Positions 12,368 through 22,327 of a stretch of DNA of 64,000 nt are shown here, piece after piece (within the stretch, counting starts at the first letter, position 1; each line of letters begins with the position of its first letter). The position numbers and the translations under genes are program-made. The stretch lies in the NCBI RefSeq assembly GCF_050908995.1, contig NC_135121.1, forward strand, positions 12,028,001-12,092,000, read 5' to 3'. The DNA is from Andrena cerasifolii. Lineage: Eukaryota; Arthropoda; Insecta; Hymenoptera; Andrenidae. The notes beneath the pieces are model-generated. The model did not search any database and was not told the DNA's origin. It saw only the letters and a program-made list of their open reading frames with translations.

Positions 12368-12791
12368 AGGGAAACCCTTTAGTATACAGAGATACAAAAT
12401 TATTACCATTACTACATAGAAAGATAAAAATAAGAGAAAGAAATAAAATATATATATATAAAATAATAACATAAAATAAAATAATATAATATAAAATAAA
12501 ATAACAAAGATAAATTAAGATGAGATAATAATAGATAACAAAAACATAACATAACATAAACTTTTTAGATACTACTAATAATACATATAACAGTCCGCCT
12601 GTTTATGCCTAACCACGGAGCAAGAGAAAATTATAACACAACATCGGAAGATAACCGGATTTTCAGGGGTTAATTTCACTCCCTTCGAGTGAATCTGGGC
12701 AGCAAAGAAAAATTCCGTTGTAATCAGGAAGAAATCCCCTATATGTTCAGAAAGTTTCAGAATTTTTTGAATTTTCGGCATCTTCCCTTGT
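12060..12791. mobile_element. Long-TIR element, copy A (ends ACAAGGGAAGAT)
   Basis: The left arm (from ACAAGGGAAGATCCCGAA, about 12060-12245) and the right arm (about 12605-12791) are inverted copies over roughly 185 bases, sharing blocks such as AAATTCAAAAAATTCTGAAA and CCTGATTACAACG. The centre holds a (TTA)n run at about 12329-12366 and an AT-rich stretch. No coding capacity. A second copy of the same family is at 43609-44134. Confidence 0.85.
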
Positions 12792-15700
12792 AAGTTAGTC
12801 TGAAGATTTAAAGTAGAAGCCGTTGCATTTTGAGTCAGTAGATGGTCATCAGCGATGAGGATTCCTTCGCCCGTAGTGGGCCAAAAGTGGGAACCTGATA
12901 TTCTACGCGGGCGGCAACATCAAATGCTTGAATATATTAATCAAAGAATTTTCATTTACAGGGTGAATTTGTTAATTCCGACATAGATTTACAACTGAAA
13001 CAATTGCGGGCAGCAGGTCAGTGGCCAGGTAATTTTGTCTCGACTGTAGCCACGCATCGCGATACCTGACCGCTTCCAGTTCGTTTCACCTGACGTAATA
13101 ATGTTAATGCATCGAGAGTCGAGTTTTATGTCGCCTCCGCGAGGGTCCTTGAGACGCGACAGGCGAGCAATATTGCGAATCTGTAAACGACGAATTACAT
13201 TAAAGGGGTGCAGCATGTGCAGCATCGAAAGTGACTATATCTCGTTGTCTATACATCGCGAATATATCTTTAAAACTCTGTCGGGATCCAGCAGAATTCC
13301 CAGTCACGTCGAAGAGTTGAAGAGCTCCCCACCGAGTGTGTTGCGCGCGAGCTTTATTCCGATAACAGTGAGGGAAAAAAAGCGCACGACCGATCGCCGA
13401 GGGGTAAAGGAGCTTGGGCGCGTGAGAACCCTACAGGAAACCGGAAGTGTACGAAATTAGTCCAATTTCGTGCGCGACAAGTGGAAAAACGGCGGCGGCC
13501 GCTAGCCGGTGCTCGAGGGCACACGCGTGCCGCCACGGGAATCCGCTAGGAGGGCCAGCCAGCGTGTACGTGTTCGCTGCTTAAACCCCGATTAGTCTGC
13601 TGGAAAGCCTAATAACAGGTAATACCCTCGGCGCGTCATCGAGCTTAAACTGATTTCGCAATCAGCTCTCCATCTTCCACGTGTACGCTGCGGCTCCTCT
13701 AACGATCCCTCCTCCTCGACTGATCCGCCGGTGAGTCGCTCGCCGCTGATCCAAAGAATCGGGATCGATTATCCCCGTTGGCCTCGATGCAGAAGCCGAA
13801 TACAACAGCGCGCCAGGGCTCGCTGAACGAGCAGCCGAAATCACTGCGAAGGCCAGCAGAAGTGAGCGCTCCGAGCCGCGATGATAAATCCACGGCTTCT
13901 TATCTGTCGGCGGGTGATTAAATGCGATCGCTGAGCGATGTTGTAACAGCGACGATACGGCGGCAAGAAGACGTCGAACGTATCTAGCGGGGCCTGAAAC
14001 GACGGCGACGCCTACGAATTCCACTCGCGATCGGCTGCGCGTCGATCGGCAGACGCTCGAATTAGAGCGGGCTTCGTTATTCCCTGAACGATCTAGATTC
14101 ATGAACGTTATTCGCGCGGCTACTTTGATAACACGCGGGACTGGCGCGTCATCGTAAATAACTGAAACATATAAATCAATAAGCCGCACCGCTCTCTCCC
14201 ACAGTCACTCTGCGGCGTGTCGAGGCAACTTTCTGTAATACATAGCTGATCGCATCGTTAAAAAGGAAGCACGCGTCCAGGGAATCCTTCGAGCGTTCCG
14301 TTGGAGCCGCGCGACCCCAGCGAGATGCGCGGGGCTCGAAGCAAACTCCAGGCGACCGGTCGAGTCAGATTTAATTAAGGCGGGCTTCGATCGGGAACGC
14401 AGGAAAGTTTCCCCGTGGCCCGACGCTACCGTCTATCCGAACTTCAAAGCGCCCTCGGCTGCTGGCCGTCGCGGGACGTAGGCAGACACCGGGCCCGCAC
14501 ACCTACGTGTTTCTAAATAAGTCGTGTTCGTAGGCTGAGCTGCAACCGGCAGCGCCGAAACGCCTATCTCTCCCTCATCTTTCCTCCTGGTGAACCACTC
14601 GTTCGGTATTATCTTAATGCGAGAATCTCCGGCGCGATATAATAGCCGATATTTGTCTGGGCGTCGCTGGAGGGACTGTCCGTCGACGGTATCGTCCGCT
14701 GAAATCTAACGTGCTCCCTCCTTTCGCGATGTTCTCTACGCCTACGAGCGGGAAATATAATCGGTTACGCTTAGCCAGTTAACACTTTTCACCGTCCACG
14801 GAGTCCTACGCGCTTAACGCGCAACGCAAGGCTCCCCGCAGCGGGACGATGCCGCTCTGTCTCTCCGAAAATCCTTCCGAGCACTGCGATCGCCGACACC
14901 GAGCTCCCCCGAGTGCCTAACCGGTCCGAAACACATTTCCCCGCTTTGGTCTTACGCCACAGACTCTATGCAGTCCATAAATCCCGCACGGAGCCTGGCT
15001 TACTACGCCAGCGACCCTACCGCACCGCCAGGCATTACGAGCGTCCGTGTGGCGGAGGACGTCTGCCGCGACACGTATAATTCTGAATTAATAAAAAGAC
15101 CAACGCGACCGGGCACACTGGCTTGTCTGACGGTTTTCTGGCCGCGCATTGGCACCGTGTTCTACGGTTAAAAATACGAGGAGAATGTTGTACAGGGCGT
15201 TTCAGAAACGCGGCTGCAAGCTTAGTTGGATAAACCGTTTTACCAACGTCGAATCCGCGGCGATCATTCGAAACCTTTCAGGTATTCCAATTAAACCGCG
15301 AAATATGATTGCAGCCCGAGGTATTGAGGATCGTATGTAATTCGAAACGAATCGGAATTGTCGATACGCACGTGCACTTGGGCTTTTCGTTTCGGGAGAG
15401 GCGCGCGTTCACGAACGAGAATTGTTCGGTTTGCGAAACGCGTGGCATCTCGCGTCGATGCGTAAACGTGCGTGCACGACGCCCGAGTGGAAAACACGTG
15501 CGTATAGGTTATGTGCGAGCGCGGTGGGCACGCGAGAGAGAGAGATGGCAAAGAGACAGGAACAAGTGCGTGAGGAGAAGCAGAGAGGCGGAGGAGACGG
15601 TGTGCAAGCGAACGAGAGAAAGAGAGAGAGAGGGGGAGATACTAAGGACTACTACCGTTTTATTGGCAGAGGTGAACGACACTGCCTACTGCAAGGTGGA

Positions 15701-16339
15701 TGCCTGTATTTCGCATAACCGCTCGTCGTTGGAACGTGCCACCAGTTTATGGGTCACTACATACTGTTTTCAAGTACCTTCGCGCGAAAATAGTGTGGGC
15801 TCTCTTCGAGCTTGGAAGGGGTCCGCGTCGAGGAGCCATCGAAGGGTCATCCTCCTTTTTCAACGTTTCAGCTCTATCACGGAATTTTTACGAACATGTA
15901 ATCGTCGTGGAGCAATATCAGAAGAACTCTATCGTTAAATATATACAATATTTGTTCTGGTATACTGTTGTGGAGAAAACCAACTGTATTCCACGATATC
16001 TTATTTACTTTCTTATGATTAAACACCTCGTATTTCGTTGGATCTTGTTTAATTACTTCAACGCAGTTTTCTCTATTAAACGTGCAACGGTAGCATTCGT
16101 GGAACAATCGCTGGTGTACGCAGCATCCAACTGCGAGAGCTAACAAGGTTGTGCAGGTTATGTAAGAACGATTCGAAGGACGAATAGCAGGGGAACGGCC
16201 TAATCAACAAGAGCGGAATCGGAGTTCGCAGCGAACTGACGCTATTCTGACAAAATCGGATCCCCGATCGGCAGATAAGAATACATGACATAAGACTTCC
16301 GGTTGGTACAATAACGAGTGAACACGGCAAGTTAAGTGG
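12792..16339. other. Non-coding spacer
   Basis: Largely GC-rich. A lone TTACAGGGTGAATTTG end is present at 12957 and an ACAGGGCGTTTCA string at 15193. Open frames on both strands overlap and carry no domain. A purine-rich (AG-rich) tract occurs around 15530-15640. No exon or RNA gene recognised. Confidence 0.4.
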
Positions 16340-16553
16340 CGAAAAATTAATATCAATTAAAAAGTCTAAAAAGTTTAAAAATTATAAAACCTTACTCAAA
16401 TTTGAGTAGGAATTAATACCATACCAGAATTCTCACACACAACCAAAGAATAAACTAAAAAGAGCAATTCAGGAGGAAACTAGTACACCAATAACTGACA
16501 ATACAAACAATAATTTAACAAATAAAAAAATAAAACAAAATAAATTCTATGAA

Positions 16554-17147
16554 ATGCAGGAGAATAATAAATATGATATCAACATATCGGGACCGTTCAT
16601 AGTCCAAATGACTGCAAGAGACGAGCAGCAAAACTTAGGAAACTTACATCCTTTACAAATAGGCAAAAAGATTGCACCTCTCACAAATCAACTACAAAAA
16701 ATTAATAAGTTAGGAAAAGACAAAGTTCAGCTAACATTTAACAATTACATATACGCAAACGAGTTCGTAGAAAAAGCTAAAACTAAACTAGCAGAGTGGT
16801 ATACATACATCCCGGACTATAAGGTACATAGACGTATAGTAGTTTACGACATTCCCAAGGAAATGAAGATAGATGACATTAAGCAGGGTATAGATGAACA
16901 TGAATCTAACCCAGAAGTTCTAGAAATCGAAAGATTAATGAGATACGATAAAGAAAATGACAATCTGACTCCAACAAACGCCATAAAAATGGTAATCAAA
17001 GGAGATTTACTCCCTCAATCAATAACCATATGGTATGTTAAATGTAAGGCAGTGCCAATAAAGAAGAGCATTAAAAAATGTTACAACTGTTTGAGATACG
17101 GTCACATCAAAAACAAAATCGAGGATCTAAGAAACATAGCACAGGAC
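16554..17147 (+). pseudogene. LINE ORF1 (gag-like) fragment
   Basis: About 200 codons are open from ATG at 16554. The C-terminal part has CYNCLRYGHIKNK, which matches the first three ligands (C-x2-C-x4-H) of a CCHC zinc knuckle; the fourth Cys is missing because the frame runs straight into endonuclease-like sequence (LRNIAQDYDIK). This join implies an internal deletion that removed the end of ORF1 and most of the endonuclease. Such proteins bind the element's RNA in the retrotransposition particle; this copy cannot encode an intact one. Confidence 0.75.
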
Positions 17148-19397
17148 TACGATATAAAAACTTAATATTTGCAATAAACAAACTAGACCTAGAAATAGTA
17201 CCAAAGAGTGAACCAACAATGATTCCTAAAATCAACTACAGACCAACAGCACCTGATTTACAGATAGTATCATTAGACTTAATTAGCAATGTCATAGTGA
17301 ATAACATAATAGACCCTATGAATAGCGACCACCACCCTATGGTTATCGAAACCAACTTTCAACCACAGGAATTGACAAGCAATAGACCGAAATTGACTAC
17401 AACGAAAGTGGATTGGATCGAAACACAAGATGATCTAAAGAAAACAACCTTCAAAAATAAAATACTTAAAACAAACCATCTAGAAGAATACAAGGCTCTA
17501 GTCAATACTATTCAAGACATTTTAATTAACAATGGTGCTAAACAGATAAACAACCAGCAACAAAACCACAACACTACTTACAACAGTAATACAGGAACAA
17601 CGAAAAAAAATAAGAATACTAGACCTGCGCTTAGATGGTGGAATGACGAATGCCAGGAAGCAACAATCAACAGAAAAACAGCATACTTAAAATACAAAAA
17701 CCACCAGCTTCAAAGAAACAATAGAGAAAATCAACCCAAATACTAAACTAAAAGACATATGGAATATTATAAAATCATTTAAAAACAGCAAGGTATGGAA
17801 AGCACCGAACAATTATACACCAGAAGAACAAATAAAAGCAGCAAAAATATATACAGAAAAGTTTGCTCCACCGTCAACAACAAACCACGTTCACATAAAT
17901 AACAATTCAACGGACCTTCCATCAATATGGAGACAAGAAGTCACAGTAGAAGAAATTAAAGAAATAATTAAAACCTTAAAACCACACATGGCACCAGGGG
18001 CTGACAATATCTCAAACAAAATATTAAAAACCTTACCAGATAACATAATTGATAGACTGAAGGATATTATAGCACTAATCATCGAGGAAGGAGAAATACC
18101 ATCAGACTGGAAAATATACAACACCACTTTGATACCAAAACAAAACAAAAACAGTTATAGACCAATTTCACTAGCCTCAAATATCTTAAAATTAACAGAA
18201 AAAATCATTAAAAATAGACTTGATCACTATATAGAAAATGACCTTATAATACCAAGCATACAATTCGGATTCAGAAAAAACAAGTCGTGTCAGGACAGCC
18301 TCAACGCAATAACAGAAAGAACGGTCCACTTTTACTTAAACGGAACTCATATAGATACAAGAATATGCAGAAAAGGTCTCCCTCAAGGATCTATCTTAAG
18401 TCCTCTTCTATTTAATATATATATACACAAAATATTAAGTCACTCAGGAGACAACTGTTCTATTCTCCAATTTGCAGACGATATAGTGATCTATTGTAAG
18501 AATGCAGACAAACTTATATTAAAAAGAAATCTAACAGTTTCAATAAATACCCTCCAAGAATGGCTTACATCTATAAATCTAAATATATCTTCAGAAAAAA
18601 CAAAACTAGTAATATTCTCTAGGAAAAGGAATACCCAAGATTTTAATATTGACATTGAAGGGAAAACAATTTCACCAACAAAGGAGGCTAAATTCCTAGG
18701 ACTAATGATGGATAGCAAGTTAAACTGGCTACCACATATTAAATACCTCAAAGAAAGAATCATTAAAGCGACAACTATACTAAAATGGCTATCGGAAGTT
18801 TATTGGGGAGCTCATCCAGAAACCCTATTACTAATATATAAAGCAACAATAAGATCTATGATAGAATGGGGACTACCACAATATATCAATGCGTCAAACA
18901 CAAATTTAAAAAGTATTAACTCTTTAACACAATCAGCTTTAAAAAAATGTTTAGGACTAACGCAATCTACTCCAAACGCAATAGTATGGCACATGTCTAA
19001 AGAAATGAACATTTATCAGAGAGCAGAAATGCTAACAAACAACTACCTAGTAAATTGCTATACACAAACATCACATAAACTAAAAACAAAGTTAAAATAT
19101 GTTAACAATTTACTCAAGAAATCATCAAACCATAGAGTTGACTTTTCGATACTAAGAAGATGGAATAGTATAAAACCTACACTGGAAAAAATTAATCACA
19201 CAAACCTACCGATACTACATGAATATCCTATACAAGTTCAATTTAACAAGATTGAAATAAATATAGAAATTGGAGAAATTACAAAACAAGCAGAAAAACC
19301 AAATGAAACATTCAACAAAAAATTAAATGAACTCTCTCATTATGACATAGACATATACACAGATGGATCAGGATACAAAAAAAAACAGGAAATGTAG
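17114..19397 (+). pseudogene. LINE ORF2: endonuclease tail and reverse transcriptase, frameshifted
   Basis: From about 17114 the sequence encodes the end of an APE-like endonuclease, recognisable by NYRPTAPDLQIVS and the catalytic-His block SDHHPM, then a linker with RWWNDECQEA. A frame change near 17740 leads into the reverse transcriptase, open from before 17988 to 19397, with NSYRPISLASNILKL, QFGFRKNKSCQD, GLPQGSILSPLLFNIYIHKI and the catalytic FADD at about 18474-18485, followed by thumb-like sequence and the start of RNase H (IDIYTDGSGYKK). The endonuclease N-terminal half is missing, so the element could not cut its target. Confidence 0.85.
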
Positions 19398-20221
19398 ACA
19401 ACGAGGTTATTACAAAAGCAGGCGCTGCATTTTACGTCCATCAAATTAATAAATGTGAATCATTCAGCCTACCAAACGAATACTCACCAGAAACTTTAGA
19501 ATCTAGCACCTATGAATCCTGTAGGATAATATCGGACGCTAAACATCTCATCAATAAACTAAACCAACTAAATCGCAACATACAAGAAAATCAACACATA
19601 ATGGAAATAAAATTTCTATCGTACAAATGTCAATCTATAAATAAAAAAATACTATTCATATGGTGTCCAAGCCACATAGGCGTAGAAAATAATGACAAAG
19701 TAGACAAACTGGCAAAAGAGGGAAGAAACGAAGGAAGACAGGTTTCAACGAAGCTCACAAGCAAAGAAGTCAGAAATATCCTTAAATCCACATCCATCCT
19801 AAAATAGAAAAACGAGCTAGAGACAATATCACAAATAAGCAACAATAGTTACTTCAAACTATCAAATGATGATCTAAAATTGAATACATATTGGTTTAAA
19901 AATTTCACAGAAAAAACCAACTAGGAAGACAATAACGACAATAAATAGAATTAGAAGCAACCACCATAGAACCAATTCACATCTACACAAACTCTCCATC
20001 ATACCAGAACCCAAATGTAAATGCGGCTACGAAGAAGAAAACCTTAATCACATGATTTTCTCATGTCTTCTAAATAAAGAAATCACAGACACTCTCACAA
20101 AATTCATACAGACGAAAGGGATACAAGCTCCATATGACATTAGGGCATTAGCTTTTAGTGACGACACAGAAATCATAACCAACATAGTACAGGCCTTTGC
20201 TAGCATGGAAACACAATTATA
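19398..20221 (+). pseudogene. LINE RNase H and C-terminal zinc motif, frameshifted
   Basis: After a break at 19397 the RNase H continues in other frames: GAAFYVH, then SDAKHLINKLNQL, then WCPSHIGVENNDKVDKLAKEG (19663-19725 region), the conserved His/Asp end of the domain. The final block CKCGYEEENLNHMIFSC at about 20015-20069 is the C-terminal zinc-binding motif seen in many arthropod LINEs. Stops at about 19805 and 19922 interrupt it. Confidence 0.75.
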
Positions 20222-20390
20222 AACATTTAAACAAACTAAAAACAAATAAAAATTTTAGATTGCAAGCAAGAAACACAGAAATCCAGAAGGAAAAAGAATT
20301 ACTGCGATAACAAACAAGATATAAAAGACAAAAAGGGAAGGAAAAGATATAACTCCGTGGTATCAGCGAAAGCTAAATCCACACAAACAC

Positions 20391-20416
20391 TATATATATA
20401 TATATATATATATATA
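20391..20416. repeat. (TA)n microsatellite at or near the LINE 3' end
   Basis: 13 TA units follow the last LINE-like sequence. It may be the element's own simple-repeat tail or adjacent genomic repeat. Confidence 0.8.
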
Positions 20417-20867
20417 CATGACATAAGGCAACACGCGCACATGACGCGACAGAAATTTGCGAGCAACAAAACGTATGCATGCAGGCAGACGCTCGCACAC
20501 TTCCCATTTGTACAGTGCGTCACACACCGACGCGATAAAATCGCCTTTTTTCGATCAAAGTTTCTTACACGTCGTTGCCGTGCAATCCGAATCCTTCAAT
20601 TTCTCAGCGCACAATCGCTGACAGCGTTTGGAAATATATATCGCAGGAAAATCGGTCGAGTAACGCGAACTGGCCTCTGGTTTGCCGCTCCTCATCGATT
20701 TTCAGGAACATACGTCAATACTAAGTACGCCAAACACGTATTCACGGAATCGAAAGCTATTCCTCAAAACGGTCAATTAATCTGAGTTCCTCTCATCTGC
20801 GCTAGATAATATCGATTATTTAGAAACATGAAAGAAACTTTTGCTCTCAGCGCGAACGTACTTTGCG

Positions 20868-21132
20868 AGATGAGAAGAAGCAAGACTACCGCCAAGCTGA
20901 AATGTCACAGGGGCAAGGGGAATCGCCCGCTCGCGTCAACGTATCCCCTCCAACACAGTTCGTCCCGTGACGAAGAACGCAAACGAAACCAATCGCAACA
21001 ATCCGCGGATATGGACAGCCGCTAAGAACCGAAAAGCAGGACTTCTTGGAGGGGATAAGGTGGAGCGAGCGGGCGATTCCCCTTGCCCCTGTAACATTTC
21101 AGCTTGTGGGTAGTCTTGCTTCTTCTCATCTC
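20868..21132. repeat. Long high-identity hairpin (arms about 85 bases, spacer 96)
   Basis: The left arm 20868-20951 (from AGATGAGAAGAAGCAAGACT to TATCCCCTCC) is repeated inverted at 21048-21132 with roughly nine-tenths identity by eye. The arms share an uninterrupted block, CAGGGGCAAGGGGAATCGCC, continuing CGCTCGC. Sequence is GC-rich, unlike the neighbouring LINE. No TIR-type ends or target duplication are evident, so it may be a foldback element or a hairpin-RNA locus. Confidence 0.8.
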
Positions 21133-22188
21133 GTAATAGTACTACTCCTCGCAAGCTTTGAGGTTAGCTTCGGTAATCTCGCGTATCAATATATGCAGCA
21201 ACGGAATGCACGATCGTTAAAATAGTATCGGATCTACATTATTTATACACTCCTTTTAATATCAAGCTGAAAGCCTTAGTAATAAATTCTATCATGTTTG
21301 ATAAACTTCTCAAACTTCTTACAAGTACGGAAATAAATCTATCCGTTAACTGTAACTAGAAGTCATTCAACCATTCCAATATGACACACGTAGCTTTCAA
21401 TCCCCCAAAGCATAGAAATATGTCGCGATGCGAACACCGACAGTTCCATAGAAAGAAAGATCAAAGAGGGAGGTATTTCTGGAAATATATGTTGAAATCA
21501 TTAATGCGCCGACTATTAACTTTGTTTACTACCGGAATGTAATTCCATTCTGTCCGTAGATTATGGTTGCTCAATGTTGAAGCGGCAGATGCGCTGCCAA
21601 TTGTACAAGTTCAAGGATGTTTGAACTTTACGCTTGTCAAAAGTGAAAACAAAGTGCAGCCTACCTTGCTGACGCAACAATATGATAACTCTTACTAAAT
21701 ACATGGCATTGAACGTGCATTTTATACGAGTTCCAAGACAGAAAAAAAGAGCATCGATATTCAGTGTTATCAGAAGGAGTACACACTTTACATTTTCATA
21801 TCTTAATGTCACTTCGAACAGGTTTAATTTCATTGGTATTCGAAAATCTTGCATCGAAGCACAAGTGACAAGCTTTTGCTAGTACGCGATTTATGTAACT
21901 ACGGTAGCTGTTTAAATAAAGGCGTGTAAATGATAGAGAATAAGAAAATTAAAGCGACGCGACATCGTTTTCAATAGATTGTACGTTTGGAGGAAACGCT
22001 AAACTTCTGCTGCTACTAAATAGTCTTAGTTATATTTAGAAATGTAATATTACTCGAAAGGAATCATCTACGACGCGCAGATGCTTTTGAACGACTGGCG
22101 TGTTCGCTGCACCTCGATGACATTAGTATGAAAATGTAAACGCAGGACGCGCTTGGTAAGAGAGGCAGAGTGCGGAGCATCGACTAAC
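21133..22188. other. Non-coding; presumed start of widerborst intron 1
   Basis: Moderately AT-rich sequence downstream of the widerborst first-exon donor. No second exon with the expected B56 core (an F-x-K-L-x-Q-C-C type motif) is seen here or anywhere to the left. Confidence 0.5.
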
Positions 22189-22327
22189 CTCTGAGCTGCG
22201 GCAACTGTTGAAGCTCGACGTCTTGGGAGTTACGATAGCGGGACGAGCCCTGCGACTTCTTGGACTTCTTCTTGAGAGACCTCTTGGCGAAGGGGTCTAT
22301 CCGGTCCACAAAATTGCCAGACGACAT
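22189..22327 (-). CDS. wdb: Widerborst-like PP2A B56 (B') regulatory subunit, first coding exon
   Basis: This minus-strand exon starts at ATG 22327 and encodes 46 residues before a GAG|GTTAGT donor at 22188 (phase 1). The peptide begins MSSGNFVDRIDPFAKRS, then a Lys-rich stretch (KKKSKKSQGSSRYR) and ends VELQQLPQLR. This is the divergent N-terminus that precedes the HEAT-repeat core of B56 subunits; vertebrate alpha and epsilon forms show the same order (VD...F.RKS, KRSQGSSQFR, ELxPLPxLKD). B56 subunits steer the PP2A catalytic dimer to substrates. In flies widerborst acts in planar polarity, Akt and clock signalling. The donor phase fits a following Asp, as in the family. No later exon lies in the window, so intron 1 must exceed 22 kb or include exons too short to see. 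Confidence 0.85.

Larger units (their letters stand above)
16340..20390 (+). mobile_element. Decayed LINE (non-LTR retrotransposon) with RNase H
   Basis: A nearly full-length but broken non-LTR element. In order it carries a gag-like ORF1 with a zinc knuckle, the tail of an APE-type endonuclease (SDHHPM motif), a reverse transcriptase (GLPQGSILSPLLFN and FADD motifs), an RNase H (YTDGSG and later WCPSHIGVENNDKVDKLAK) and a C-terminal CKCGYEEENLNHMIFSC zinc-binding motif. The coding strand is A-rich, unlike the flanks. Several frame changes and stops show it is dead. RNase H places it among I/R1/LOA-like lineages rather than ones lacking that domain; the exact clade cannot be settled by eye. 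Both borders are approximate. It lies antisense to widerborst. Confidence 0.9.

Noticed and set aside
12255..12557. Asn-rich and Tyr/Ile-rich frame on the minus strand
   Set aside because: Created by the (TTA)n tract and AT-rich centre of the 12060-12791 element.
15309..15938. 209-codon open frame on the plus strand
   Set aside because: Passes through an AG-rich low-complexity tract (REREREGE-type) and has no family motif.
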